A stretch of 64,000 bases of DNA from NCBI GenBank assembly GCA_029979565.1, contig JAPOHG010000003.1, positions 1 through 64,000 of the forward strand, in the 5' to 3' direction. The DNA is from a bacterium. Lineage in GTDB: Bacteria; Bacteroidota; Bacteroidia; Flavobacteriales_D; Sanyastnellaceae. The position numbers and the translations under genes are program-made. Below are positions 30,714 to 40,057 of this stretch, piece after piece. The notes under the pieces are model-generated. The model saw only the letters and a program-made list of their open reading frames with translations. It searched no databases and was not told the origin of the DNA. Position 1 is the stretch's first letter. Each line of letters opens with the position of its first letter.

Positions 30714-30913
30714 ATCCGGCTGGGCTGAAAAAATCAAAGGGGCCCCTCCGTTGAGGGACCCCTTCTCACCAAATCGCCTGATTCATTTACGCTCAAATTC
30801 GAGCGTGGCAAAACCAAAACCTAACTGCTATTACGGGGGCAGCTCTTTTTTGGTTACACTTTTCTGAAAAAAAATCGATATTTCCACATAAACAACTGAA
30901 AACCAGTAGTTTA

Positions 30914-32011
30914 TTATTTGGAATTTTTTCGAGACATCTCCTCGTTTTGCACCCGGATGCTCTCTTTGTGAACCTGTTCGAGGTAGGTTTCTATGAATTC
31001 CGGACCCAAACCTGCCGCTTCAGCCCATGCACCTCGGGTCTTGAATACTTCTTTCCATCGCTTCATCTGCAGGATGGTCATGCCATGGTTCTTCTTGTAT
31101 TGGCCGATTTCACGGGCCAAGTTCATGCGGGCTTCAAGCAGCTCAATGACCTGTTCGTCAATGGAGTCCATTTGCAAGCGAAGGGCATCGAGGTTGGCGG
31201 GATCTGCTGGCTTGGAATGCACGTCTCGGATGGTTAGCCTTTCGATGATGGCCTTGTATTGAGCAGGGGTGACCTGCTGGTCGGCATCGCTCATCGCCGT
31301 TTCCGGCTGGCAGTGGCTTTCCATCATGAGGCCGTGCATGCCTAAATCCATCGCTTTCTGTGCGACGCGCTCGAGCAGCTCACGTTTGCCTGCGATGTGG
31401 CTCGGGTCGCAAATGATGCGCAAATCGGGCATGGCCATTTGAAGCGCAATAGCGATTTCCCACATGGGTGCGTTGCGGTATTCTTGCTGGCCGTAGCGGC
31501 TAAAACCGCGGTGGATGGCCCAAACCGGTGCATCCGTTGCTTTGCGCACGCGTTCAATGGCTCCCATCCACAAGGACAAGTCAGCGTGCATCGGGTTTTT
31601 GACAAAAACCGGAACGTTGGTTCCTTCGAGTGCCGTGGCGATTTCTTGCACGGCGAAAGGGCTGACGGTGGTTCGGGCACCAATCCAAAGCACATCGATG
31701 CCCACCTTCAAGCAGGATTCAACGTGTTGGGCATTGGCCACTTCGGTGGCTACGGGAATGCCGGTTTCGTGCCTTGCCGAAATCAACCAATCCAACGCGG
31801 GGGCTCCGCGTCCCTCGAATGAATTGGGCCTTGTGCGCGGTTTCCAAACTCCCGCTCGAAACAGGTGGATGCCCATTTGTTGCAATGCCCGCGCTGTTTC
31901 CAATACTTGTTGCTCGGATTCAGCGCTGCACGGGCCGCTGATCAAAAACGGCCTTTCGACTCCAGCAATGGACGCACTTTGGAGCGCCCCGATGGGGTTG
32001 TTGGTAACCAC
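30914..32011 (-). CDS. Bifunctional 3-deoxy-7-phosphoheptulonate synthase/chorismate mutase type II; GTG start
   Basis: FLISGPCSAESEQQVLETA, FRAGVWKPRTRPNSFEGRG; C-term LDALRLQMDSIDEQVIELLEARMNLAREIGQYKK; start set at in-frame GTG 32011 because the track ORF runs through tRNA genes. Confidence 0.92.
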   Translation of the reverse strand: MVTNNPIGALQSASIAGVERPFLISGPCSAESEQQVLETARALQQMGIHLFRAGVWKPRTRPNSFEGRGAPALDWLISARHETGIPVATEVANAQHVESCLKVGIDVLWIGARTTVSPFAVQEIATALEGTNVPVFVKNPMHADLSLWMGAIERVRKATDAPVWAIHRGFSRYGQQEYRNAPMWEIAIALQMAMPDLRIICDPSHIAGKRELLERVAQKAMDLGMHGLMMESHCQPETAMSDADQQVTPAQYKAIIERLTIRDVHSKPADPANLDALRLQMDSIDEQVIELLEARMNLAREIGQYKKNHGMTILQMKRWKEVFKTRGAWAEAAGLGPEFIETYLEQVHKESIRVQNEEMSRKNSK

Positions 32012-32015
32012 AGAA

Positions 32016-32023
32016 CAAAGATA
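32016..32023 (-). promoter_or_regulatory. -7 promoter box TATCTTTG, 4 nt before GTG 32011
   Basis: TATCTTTG-ttct-GTG on - strand. Confidence 0.7.
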
Positions 32024-32133
32024 AGCCGCAGCGCAGGTCAAATGATGCAAATGCACATCTGAATCCGTGCGTGGGGTTCGAACCAACTTGAGCGGTACAA
32101 AAAAAGCCTTGGCTGCGCCAAAGCTTCTTTGAG

Positions 32134-32215
32134 TACCCGGAACTGGACTCGAACCAGCACGCCCGAAGGCACAGCCGCCTGAAGACTGCGCGTCTACCAA
32201 TTTCGCCACCCGGGT
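32134..32215 (-). tRNA. tRNA-Leu (CAG)
   Basis: ACCCGGG/TCCGGGT acceptor, anticodon stem CAGTC-TTCAGGC-GGCTG, T-arm GCTGG-TTCGAGT-CCAGT. Confidence 0.92.
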
Positions 32216-32225
32216 AGGAGTGAAG

Positions 32226-32309
32226 TGCCCAGGGCGGGACTCGAACCCGCACGCCCTAACGGACACATGGCCCTCAACCATGCCTGTCTACCAATTTCAG
32301 CACCTGGGC
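32226..32309 (-). tRNA. tRNA-Leu (GAG)
   Basis: GCCCAGG/CCTGGGC acceptor, anticodon loop TTGAGGG closed by CATGG/CCATG, T-loop TTCGAGT. Confidence 0.93.
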
Positions 32310-32314
32310 GGTGC

Positions 32315-32346
32315 AAAAAGAAGGGCGCCTCAGACGCCTTCTTTTT
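32315..32346. terminator. Bidirectional hairpin between tRNA-Leu(GAG) and tRNA-Lys
   Basis: AAAAAGAAGG-GCG...CGC-CTTCTTTTT near-perfect inverted repeat. Confidence 0.6.
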
Positions 32347-32347
32347 G

Positions 32348-32421
32348 TGACCCCTCTGGGACTCGAACCCAGGACCCTCTCATTAAAAGTGAGATGCTCT
32401 AACCAGCTGAGCTAAGAGGTC
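32348..32421 (-). tRNA. tRNA-Lys (TTT)
   Basis: GACCTCT acceptor, anticodon loop CTTTTAA, T-loop TTCGAGT. Confidence 0.95.
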
Positions 32422-32442
32422 ATAAATCCCCGTTTGGGGGGG

Positions 32443-32470
32443 CAAAGATAGTCAGATTTTTTATCCGCAA
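32443..32470 (-). promoter_or_regulatory. Predicted promoter of the tRNA cluster
   Basis: On - strand TTG-N17-TATCTTTG, ending 21 nt upstream of tRNA-Lys. Confidence 0.65.
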
Positions 32471-32629
32471 CCTTATGCAGCCGAAAAAGTGAGGAATGAT
32501 GGGCGACTTCGCAATTTGGGCCCAACAGTTCCGTCGTCTGCAACCATCCTAGCCCCGTAGTTGTTTATCTTTCGCGGATGAATGGCACAATGAGCTGATG
32601 CTCCTGTCTCATCAACATGCAAGCCTGAA

Positions 32630-35026
32630 ATGAAACCATTCTTTATGAATCGATTGATTGCCTTTTTCGCCATGACAGCGCTGCTGTTTTCGGCATCGTC
32701 AGCTCAGGAAATCGCCATTTCCAACACGACGCTGGAAACCTGCCAAGGATTCCTTGTGGACACGGGGCTCAGTGCCGGGGATTACGGTGCGAATGAGGAC
32801 ATTACCATGACGGTATGCCCGGAAGCTCCAGAGACGATCATTACGCTGTATTGGGCATTGGCCAACTTGGGTCCCGGGGACATCCTTCAAATATTCGATG
32901 GTCCCGATGATACCGCTCCCATCCTTGGTACCTACATTGAATACGAAGCACAAGGATTGGAAATCTTCGCTTCAGAAGACAATCCTACCGGATGCCTTAC
33001 GCTGCATTTCACTTCGGATGCAGCTGGTGAAGGTAGTTTTGTAGCAGAGATGAGTTGCGGTTACCCGTGCGAACGTCCGTTTGCCATTGTAGACAGTGGC
33101 GAACCGATTCCACACTTGGCTTGCCCTGGGGAAGAGATCACATTCGATGCCTCCAATTCAACTGTTGCGGATAATTTTGAAATCGTTTCGTGGGAATGGG
33201 ATTTTGGGGACGATAACACATCGAGCACGGGTCCCGTCGTTAGCCACTCGTTCGACAATCCAGGTGCCTATAAAGTCCAGCTGTCCATCGCTGACAACAA
33301 CATCACCGAGGACGATCCTGACGGTTGTTCAAATAACAATCTAGTCGATCACTTGGTCTTAGTGTCCACAGAGCCGGATTGGACTGGAACTTCTTTGGAC
33401 GCGACCATTTGCTCAGGTCAGCTATTTGATTTGGAAGGCGTGGTCAATGGTGTGACTTACGATTCGGAACCCTCGGGTAATTTTGGGGGCGGGTTGTTCA
33501 TTCCCGATGATCAATCTCAATGCTTTGAAGCTGAATTGACGTATACGGCATTTGCTCCAGGAGCAGTAATCGAAAATGCCAATTCGGATATCGTTAGTTT
33601 GTTCATGAATTTCGAACACAGCTACATGGGAGATTTAACCATCTCATTGATTTGTCCAGATGGTTCGAGCATGACGCTGCACGAGCAAGGAGGGGGCAGT
33701 ACATACTTGGGAGAGCCTATTGATTTGGATAATCTGCCAAACGATGAAGGAGTGGGATACGATTATTGGTGGTCACCGACTGCAACAAATGGAACATGGG
33801 CGGAGGAATCGTGGTCTTACTCTACCCTTCCAAGTGACACATACAGTGCAACCTCGCCTTGGACATTGCTCAATGGTTGTCCGCTGAATGGAACGTGGTC
33901 CATCGAGATTTGCGATTCATGGGGCTCGGACAACGGATTTATTTTTGATTGGACTGTCAACTTCAATCCTGAACTTTACCCGGAGCCAATCGTCTTCACA
34001 CCGGTGTTTGGCATGGATTGCGACAGCACTTCATGGGATGGACCCAACATTTACGATGAGAGTGAAGATTGCAACGACGTGACCATCGTGGCGGTGGAAT
34101 CAGGTACATACACCTACACGGCAACCAACAATTTTGGATGCACCTATACGACCGATGTGGAAGTCACTGTTGTGGACGGACCCGAAGTCACCGTTGCAGA
34201 GCCGGAGGGATATTGTGGTTCACCGGTGGAATTATTTGGGGACGTTTTGAACGAACAACCCGGCTTCAATTACTCTTACGATTGGGAACCCTCGGACTTG
34301 GTCAGTGGCAACGGGGCGAACGTCACAGTGGACGGGTTGACGCAGGATACGGTGATGACCTTGACGGTATCGGTCACCGGAGGCGATCTCGATAACTGCG
34401 AAGTTTCACAAAACGTCGAAGTTGACTTTTTACCACCTCCTAGTCCGGTCGTAGGCAACGGGCTTGTTTGTCCAGACGACGCCTTGGACTTGGTGGCTTT
34501 GAATTTCACGAACGAAGGACTGCTCGATACCGACTATACCTACGAGTGGACTTTCCTCGATGAGGTGGTGGGTTCAGGCGCTGTTTACCAAGCCACCGAA
34601 GAGGGGTATTACGAAGTGCTGGTATCGATGGTGGCGCCGTGCACATGGACCACCACAAGCCAATTCACGGTGGAGGAGGACATCTGCGAATTGACCATTC
34701 CCAATGTGATTTCGCCCAATGGCGACGGACAATGGGATGCGAAAAACGATGCCTTCATTGTCCAAGGATTGGACAGCGATCGGTACGACGGTAGCACCAT
34801 CCGCATCTACAACCGATGGGGTCAAATCGTATACAGCAGCGATGACTTCGGTAAAACCTCGGGTTGGAGTCCTGCTCCCGATGAAGCCGCTGAAGGCACC
34901 TATTTCTACATTTTGGGCATTGCACGTGTTGATGCGGAATTGGTCATCAACGATGTCAACGGGCAAACCATCGACCAAGGAGAAGGATACAAATACATCA
35001 ACGGCTCCTTTACGCTGGTGCGTTGA
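32630..35026 (+). CDS. Secreted multidomain protein: CUB-like, PKD-like, proprotein-convertase P-like domain, T9SS type B (gliding motility-associated) C-terminal domain
   Basis: FDASNSTVADNFEIVSWEWDFGDD (PKD); MNFEHSYMGDLTISLICPDG...NGTWSIEICDSWGSDNGFIFDWTVNF (P-domain); C-term ITIPNVISPNGDG-like block ELTIPNVISPNGDGQWD...IYNRWGQIVYSS. Confidence 0.9.
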   Translation: MKPFFMNRLIAFFAMTALLFSASSAQEIAISNTTLETCQGFLVDTGLSAGDYGANEDITMTVCPEAPETIITLYWALANLGPGDILQIFDGPDDTAPILGTYIEYEAQGLEIFASEDNPTGCLTLHFTSDAAGEGSFVAEMSCGYPCERPFAIVDSGEPIPHLACPGEEITFDASNSTVADNFEIVSWEWDFGDDNTSSTGPVVSHSFDNPGAYKVQLSIADNNITEDDPDGCSNNNLVDHLVLVSTEPDWTGTSLDATICSGQLFDLEGVVNGVTYDSEPSGNFGGGLFIPDDQSQCFEAELTYTAFAPGAVIENANSDIVSLFMNFEHSYMGDLTISLICPDGSSMTLHEQGGGSTYLGEPIDLDNLPNDEGVGYDYWWSPTATNGTWAEESWSYSTLPSDTYSATSPWTLLNGCPLNGTWSIEICDSWGSDNGFIFDWTVNFNPELYPEPIVFTPVFGMDCDSTSWDGPNIYDESEDCNDVTIVAVESGTYTYTATNNFGCTYTTDVEVTVVDGPEVTVAEPEGYCGSPVELFGDVLNEQPGFNYSYDWEPSDLVSGNGANVTVDGLTQDTVMTLTVSVTGGDLDNCEVSQNVEVDFLPPPSPVVGNGLVCPDDALDLVALNFTNEGLLDTDYTYEWTFLDEVVGSGAVYQATEEGYYEVLVSMVAPCTWTTTSQFTVEEDICELTIPNVISPNGDGQWDAKNDAFIVQGLDSDRYDGSTIRIYNRWGQIVYSSDDFGKTSGWSPAPDEAAEGTYFYILGIARVDAELVINDVNGQTIDQGEGYKYINGSFTLVR

Positions 35027-35028
35027 GC

Positions 35029-36942
35029 ATGAACGAGGGGATTGAAGAGCTTGGAAGACTCGCGCAAGCGCTGGTCGAAGAACAGCGTGAAGACGAGCGG
35101 AGGTTGGCAGCGGTCCTTGAAAAACAAAGCCTTCGTGTTCGAAAGGCAGAGGGCCTGACTTGGGCACCGGTGACCATTGAGAATCAAGGGTTCACTTTTG
35201 GGGGCCGCATCAAACTCACCTTGAAAAAGGGCCAGAACGGCGGATTGGACGATGCTTTTCGCGCAGGTTCACCGGTGCATTTTTACCAAGCCAATGATGC
35301 GGGATTGCCCGCGGATGTGGGTGCTATCCGGCGGGGCATTGTGCGGAAAAGTCGAAGCGATACGGCCGAAGTAATCCTTGATGGTGAGCCCCTGGAGCCC
35401 GCCTCACTGCATGAGCGTTGGACCTTGGATGAGCGTGCCGATGACCGCACCTACCGGCTCATGGCGGAAGCGCTCAGTCACTGGATCAATACCGAGGATG
35501 ATTCAGAAGCATCGATGCGCAACGGCCTGATGGGGCGAGGCGCCGAAGGGTTGCTCAAGGAAACGTCCCCCATCGAGCACCCTTCCTTGAACCTTGGCCA
35601 ACGCACTTGGGTGGCCATGGCGGAGGCGGCAGATCAATTGGCCATCTTGCACGGACCGCCAGGTACAGGCAAAACCACCACCTTACTCGCCTTCGTTCAG
35701 CGCGCAGTTGCTCGCGGTGAACGCTTGCTCCTGACCGCTCCGAGCAATGCTGCCGTGGATTTGCTTGTCAAAGGATGCGTTCGTCAGAAGACCACACCCG
35801 TTCGCATCGGCCATCCGGTTCGGTTGGATGCGGATGTGGTGGAATACGGTTTGGATGCCCACGTGGAAAAGGACCCGGAATTCAAGCAAGTCAAGGACTT
35901 GCGGAAGCGTGCCGAGAAAGCGTGGAAACAGGCCAACACCTACCATCGGAATTTCGGAGCCGAGCAACGTGCTGAACGTCGAACCGCCCGGAGCGAGGCC
36001 CGGTCGTTGGAGTCCGAAGCCAATGCCATGGAGGCCTACCTTTCGGAACGCATCGTGCGCACCGGTCAAGTTGTTTGTGCGACGCTCGCAGGCTGTGCTG
36101 ATGACAACTTAAAGGGTCAATCATTCGATTGGGTCATCATTGACGAAGCCTCTCAGGCGATGCTCCCTGCGGCGTTGATTGCTATGCAGCGTGGACCTCG
36201 GCTCATTTTAGCCGGCGATCCGCTCCAGCTGCCGCCTGTGGTGAAGAGCGACGAAGCCCGAGCGGGTGGGTTGGCGGTGAGCGTCTTGGAACGGACCATG
36301 CAGGGTGACCACAACGCCACGGTGTCCCACATGTTGACTGACCAATACCGGATGGCCCCGGACATCATGCAGCTCGCCTCGGACTTGTTTTACGACGGAA
36401 GGCTGTGCGACGCCCGTTCGTCAGACGTTGTTCATGACGGCCACGCCGTGCAGTTCATCGATACCGCTGGTTGTGGGTTTGACGAGGACAAGGAGCCGAT
36501 CTCAGGCAGTACCTGCAACCCCGACGAAGCGAAATTTTTGGTTCACCGCTTGGTCGAGCTCACTGCGGAGTTCCCGGAGCATGCGGTGGCTGTGATTGCG
36601 CCGTACCGTGCGCAGGTCGATGTCTTGAATCGCTGCATCGATGACGCCTGCAACGGCGATGTGGATCTTCGGCAGCGGATCGAATGCTCCACAGTGGACG
36701 CGTTCCAAGGCCAAGAGCGGGACGTGGTATTCATTTCATTGACCCGGAGCAATGCATCGGGTGAAATCGGCTTCTTGAAGGAATACCGGCGCATGAACGT
36801 GGCGATGACCCGAGCGAAGCACCGCTTGATTGTCATCGGGGACGGGGCAACCGTCGGACAAGATGCGTTCTATGCCGACTTGTTCGAAGCCGCTGAAGAC
36901 CGCGGCTTTTATCGCAGTGCCTGGGAGTGGATGAGCCTATAA
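35029..36942 (+). CDS. UPF1/IGHMBP2-like superfamily 1 helicase
   Basis: ILHGPPGTGKTTTLLAFVQ, DWVIIDEASQAMLPAAL, DQYRMAPDIM, STVDAFQGQERDVVFISLTRSN, NVAMTRAKH. Confidence 0.93.
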   Translation: MNEGIEELGRLAQALVEEQREDERRLAAVLEKQSLRVRKAEGLTWAPVTIENQGFTFGGRIKLTLKKGQNGGLDDAFRAGSPVHFYQANDAGLPADVGAIRRGIVRKSRSDTAEVILDGEPLEPASLHERWTLDERADDRTYRLMAEALSHWINTEDDSEASMRNGLMGRGAEGLLKETSPIEHPSLNLGQRTWVAMAEAADQLAILHGPPGTGKTTTLLAFVQRAVARGERLLLTAPSNAAVDLLVKGCVRQKTTPVRIGHPVRLDADVVEYGLDAHVEKDPEFKQVKDLRKRAEKAWKQANTYHRNFGAEQRAERRTARSEARSLESEANAMEAYLSERIVRTGQVVCATLAGCADDNLKGQSFDWVIIDEASQAMLPAALIAMQRGPRLILAGDPLQLPPVVKSDEARAGGLAVSVLERTMQGDHNATVSHMLTDQYRMAPDIMQLASDLFYDGRLCDARSSDVVHDGHAVQFIDTAGCGFDEDKEPISGSTCNPDEAKFLVHRLVELTAEFPEHAVAVIAPYRAQVDVLNRCIDDACNGDVDLRQRIECSTVDAFQGQERDVVFISLTRSNASGEIGFLKEYRRMNVAMTRAKHRLIVIGDGATVGQDAFYADLFEAAEDRGFYRSAWEWMSL

Positions 36943-36950
36943 AGAGCGAC

Positions 36951-37442
36951 TTAAACCGCCTCGGGTTCCGCAACCAGGTCAGGAGCTCCATGCAGTGCAT
37001 GGCTGCCTCCCTCTTCTTCGAGTGGAAACACCTCGGTGATTTTTTGGAAAATCACGGAAGGAATAACGAATCCCACGCCCACTTTGGACATGTGCTTGCG
37101 CACCTTGTCATAGGCATCCCGAACGTCCGTGGCCGACAACAGAATATGCTGGTACGATTCTTTCTCTTTGCCGGCTTTTTCATCCAGGCTGGTGAGGGCG
37201 ATTTTGACCTTGAACCACTGGTCGGCATCATCGAATCGAATCACCTCAACGAGGTTGGACTTGGTGATTTGTACAATCTCGAAGGGGCGAATGCCTTCTT
37301 GTTCGCAAATGCCCGTCATCCGTGCTTCTGCCTCGGTGTAATTGTAGGCATCGAGAACGAAGGATTCGGTAGCCTTCACTTCCGCACCTTCGGCATCGTG
37401 GCGGACGTATTTAACCTTGCAAGTGAACCAGTGTTTCGTCAT
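36951..37442 (-). CDS. DUF4494-like protein
   Basis: KHWFTCKVKYVRHDAEGAEVKATESFVLDAYNYTEAEARM; recalled Bacteroidota family. Confidence 0.75.
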   Translation of the reverse strand: MTKHWFTCKVKYVRHDAEGAEVKATESFVLDAYNYTEAEARMTGICEQEGIRPFEIVQITKSNLVEVIRFDDADQWFKVKIALTSLDEKAGKEKESYQHILLSATDVRDAYDKVRKHMSKVGVGFVIPSVIFQKITEVFPLEEEGGSHALHGAPDLVAEPEAV

Positions 37443-37446
37443 GGAG

Positions 37447-37454
37447 CAAAAGTA
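37447..37454 (-). promoter_or_regulatory. -7 promoter box TACTTTTG, 4 nt before ATG 37442
   Basis: TACTTTTG-ctcc-ATG on - strand. Confidence 0.7.
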
Positions 37455-37598
37455 CTGCCGGGCTCACGCTGGGCGTCTTTGCTATGCAATTCAACGATGA
37501 ACAATTCATTCACAACGGGGCAATTCACATTCGATGTTCAATAAAGGCTGAGCAGGTGCCTTTTGTTGGGCAACGATTCGTTGTAGTTTCATCCTTCC

Positions 37599-38249
37599 AT
37601 GCGCGATGAGTACAAACACAAAGGCTTACGCCGGCAAATGCTGCAAGAGCTTCGTGAAATGGGCATCGAGAACGAGTCGGTTCTTACGGCCATGGATCGG
37701 GTGCCGCGGCATTTTTTCTTGTCGTCCGCATTCGAACAATTCGCGTACCAGAATACGGCGTTCCAGATCGGCGCAGGACAGACCATCAGCAAGCCCCATA
37801 CGGTAGCCAGGCAAACGGAATTGCTGCAGCTCGAGCCTGGAGCCAAGGTATTGGAGATTGGGACGGGAAGCGGTTACCAGTGTGCCGTACTCTGTGCCAT
37901 GGGATACAAGGTTTATTCCATTGAGCGCCAGCGGCTCTTATTCGATAAGGCTGGGCCGTTGTTGAAATCAATGGGCTTCAAGCCCGACTTGTTTTACGGA
38001 GATGGGTACAAAGGCAAGGCCGTATTCGGTCCTTTCGATGGCATCATCGTGACATGCGGTGCCCCGGAAATTCCGGAGGCGCTGTTGATGCAATTGGCCG
38101 TCGGTGGCCGATTGGTGATTCCAGTTGGGGAAGGCGACACCCAGCGCATGTTTACGTTTGAACGGACCGGCGAAAAGGAATTCAGCCGCCAGGAGCACGG
38201 TGAATTCGCCTTCGTTCCGATGTTGGCATCGCGAGCGCAGGATGCCTAA
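37599..38249 (+). CDS. pcm: Protein-L-isoaspartate O-methyltransferase
   Basis: DRVPRHFF, FQIGAGQTISKPHTVARQTELL, VLEIGTGSGYQCAVL. Confidence 0.95.
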   Translation: MRDEYKHKGLRRQMLQELREMGIENESVLTAMDRVPRHFFLSSAFEQFAYQNTAFQIGAGQTISKPHTVARQTELLQLEPGAKVLEIGTGSGYQCAVLCAMGYKVYSIERQRLLFDKAGPLLKSMGFKPDLFYGDGYKGKAVFGPFDGIIVTCGAPEIPEALLMQLAVGGRLVIPVGEGDTQRMFTFERTGEKEFSRQEHGEFAFVPMLASRAQDA

Positions 38250-38869
38250 AGCAATCCTCCGACCGCACCCAACCCTTCCCGCACCACAACCGCTGATCCT
38301 TCCGTGCAATCGATGACGGTTGAGGCATCCACCGAACCGTATCCGCTGTCGATAACGGCTTCTACTTGACCTTCAAACCGTTCGGCAATGAGTTCAGGAT
38401 CGGTGGTGTATTCAACCACCTCGTCTTCGTCCCGCACAGAACTGACCACGAGCGGTCGGTCCAGGCGCTCAATCAGTGCCAACAGCGTGCCGTTGTCGGG
38501 AACCCGGATGCCAATGGTTTTGCGCTTGCCCATAAACCACTTGGGCACATTGTTATTGGCCGGTACAATGAAGGTATAAGGCCCTGGAAGGGCTTTTTTC
38601 ATCATTTTGAAAATGGCATTGCTCAGCGGCCGGGTGTAACTCGACAAGTGGCTCAAATCAGCACAAGCGATGCTGAAGCGAGCGCTTTTCAACGGGATTC
38701 CCTTGAGGGCAGACATGCGCTCTAAGCCTTTCGCAGATCCCAGCAGACAGGCGAAGCTGTATACGGTATCGGTGGGCACGACAATAACGCCGTCCCGTTC
38801 AAGGAGTGCAACGGCTTGATCCAAGCGGCGTTCATCCGGGTTGTCCGGGTGAATCCGCAGCAGCATCAA
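38246..38869 (-). CDS. L-threonylcarbamoyladenylate synthase (Sua5/YciO/YrdC family)
   Basis: [51 protein letters not shown]. Confidence 0.9.
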   Translation of the reverse strand: MMLLRIHPDNPDERRLDQAVALLERDGVIVVPTDTVYSFACLLGSAKGLERMSALKGIPLKSARFSIACADLSHLSSYTRPLSNAIFKMMKKALPGPYTFIVPANNNVPKWFMGKRKTIGIRVPDNGTLLALIERLDRPLVVSSVRDEDEVVEYTTDPELIAERFEGQVEAVIDSGYGSVDASTVIDCTEGSAVVVREGLGAVGGLL

Positions 38870-39522
38870 CCTTGGGCTTTGGCGTGGTCGGCGAGGAATT
38901 GCGCCAACCCGTTATCGGTTAACGGGTGCTTGAGCAATCCTTTGATGGCACTGAGTGGGCCGGTCATGATGTCGGCACCGATTTCAGCGCATTCGATGAT
39001 GTGCATCGTGTGGCGCACGCTTGCGGCGAGAATTTCCGTCCCGAAATCGTAGTTGTCGTAAATGACACGGATTTTCTCAATCAGCTGCAAACCGTCCGAG
39101 CTGATGTCGTCGATGCGTCCTACGAACGGACTGACATAAGAAGCACCCGCTTTGGCGGCGAGAAGGGCCTGACCTGGAGAGAAAATCAAGGTGCAGTTCG
39201 TGCGGATCCCATTGTCAGTGAACCAGCGAATGGCGCGGATGCCGTCGGCAATGGCGGGTACCTTGACCACGATGTTGGGGTGGAGGGCAGCAAGGGCTTG
39301 ACCCTCGGCAATCATCCCTTCAAATTCGGTTGAAATAACTTCGGCACTCACGTCCCCGTCTACGATTTCGCAGATGGCTTTGTAATGAGCCTTAACGGCG
39401 TCATCACCTGTGATGCCTTCTTTGGCCATCAGGGATGGATTGGTGGTTACTCCGTCCAGCACGCCGAGGGCTTCGGCTTCGCGGATTTGATCGAGGTTGG
39501 CGGTGTCGATGAAAAATTTCAT
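38866..39522 (-). CDS. Transaldolase/fructose-6-phosphate aldolase family
   Basis: [51 protein letters not shown]. Confidence 0.94.
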   Translation of the reverse strand: MKFFIDTANLDQIREAEALGVLDGVTTNPSLMAKEGITGDDAVKAHYKAICEIVDGDVSAEVISTEFEGMIAEGQALAALHPNIVVKVPAIADGIRAIRWFTDNGIRTNCTLIFSPGQALLAAKAGASYVSPFVGRIDDISSDGLQLIEKIRVIYDNYDFGTEILAASVRHTMHIIECAEIGADIMTGPLSAIKGLLKHPLTDNGLAQFLADHAKAQG

Positions 39523-39594
39523 GCCGCGAAATTAGCACATCTCAATGGTTTGCTTGGTGCTTTTGGGGGTTGTATCTTGATAAAAAGCACCGAG

Positions 39595-39936
39595 ATGGCA
39601 AACTGGACTGAAGCGGAATTGGCGGAGTTTGAGCGACGCGTGGCGACCAAGCTCGAAATCCTGGACGAGCGCATTGAAGAGTACCGGGAATTGACCAAAC
39701 CCATTCCGCCGGAAAATGCCATCGGACGGGTCAGCCGCATGGATGCCATCAACAACCGGAGTGTCAATGAGGCGGCACTGCGCACAGCTGAGCAGCAAAA
39801 GGCGGATTTGTTGCGGGCCTTGGATCGGTTGAAGGATGACAAATTCGGACTGTGCCACGCATGCGGAGAACGCATCCCCATCGGCCGAATATTGTTGGTG
39901 CCTGGGGCGACGAGGTGCGTTAAATGCGCGAGCTGA
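39595..39936 (+). CDS. TraR/DksA-type zinc-finger protein
   Basis: ALDRLKDDKFGLCHACGERIPIGRILLVPGATRCVKC (C-x2-C...C-x2-C). Confidence 0.88.
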   Translation: MANWTEAELAEFERRVATKLEILDERIEEYRELTKPIPPENAIGRVSRMDAINNRSVNEAALRTAEQQKADLLRALDRLKDDKFGLCHACGERIPIGRILLVPGATRCVKCAS

Positions 39937-40057
39937 TTCCCGGTGTGGGTAGCGATTGTGTACAAGTCTCAAATTTTGTTTGAAACCTCGCATACGAAAG
40001 CCAAGAACGGCGCGTTTTAGGCGGTGAATGGCCGTGTGTCCTGCTATTTTTGTGGCC

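Noticed and set aside
31920-32252. 110-aa ORF across tRNA-Leu genes
   Set aside because: Reads through tRNA sequence; not a gene.
37487-37527. CAATTCA repeats considered as a CRISPR-like or iteron array
   Set aside because: Only three 7-bp copies at unequal spacing (15 and 19 nt); insufficient. Kept only as a low-interest note with the uORF.
36927-37544. 205-aa + strand ORF opposite DUF4494-like gene
   Set aside because: The - strand gene has a TACTTTTG-4nt-ATG start and a recognised family; the + ORF has neither.
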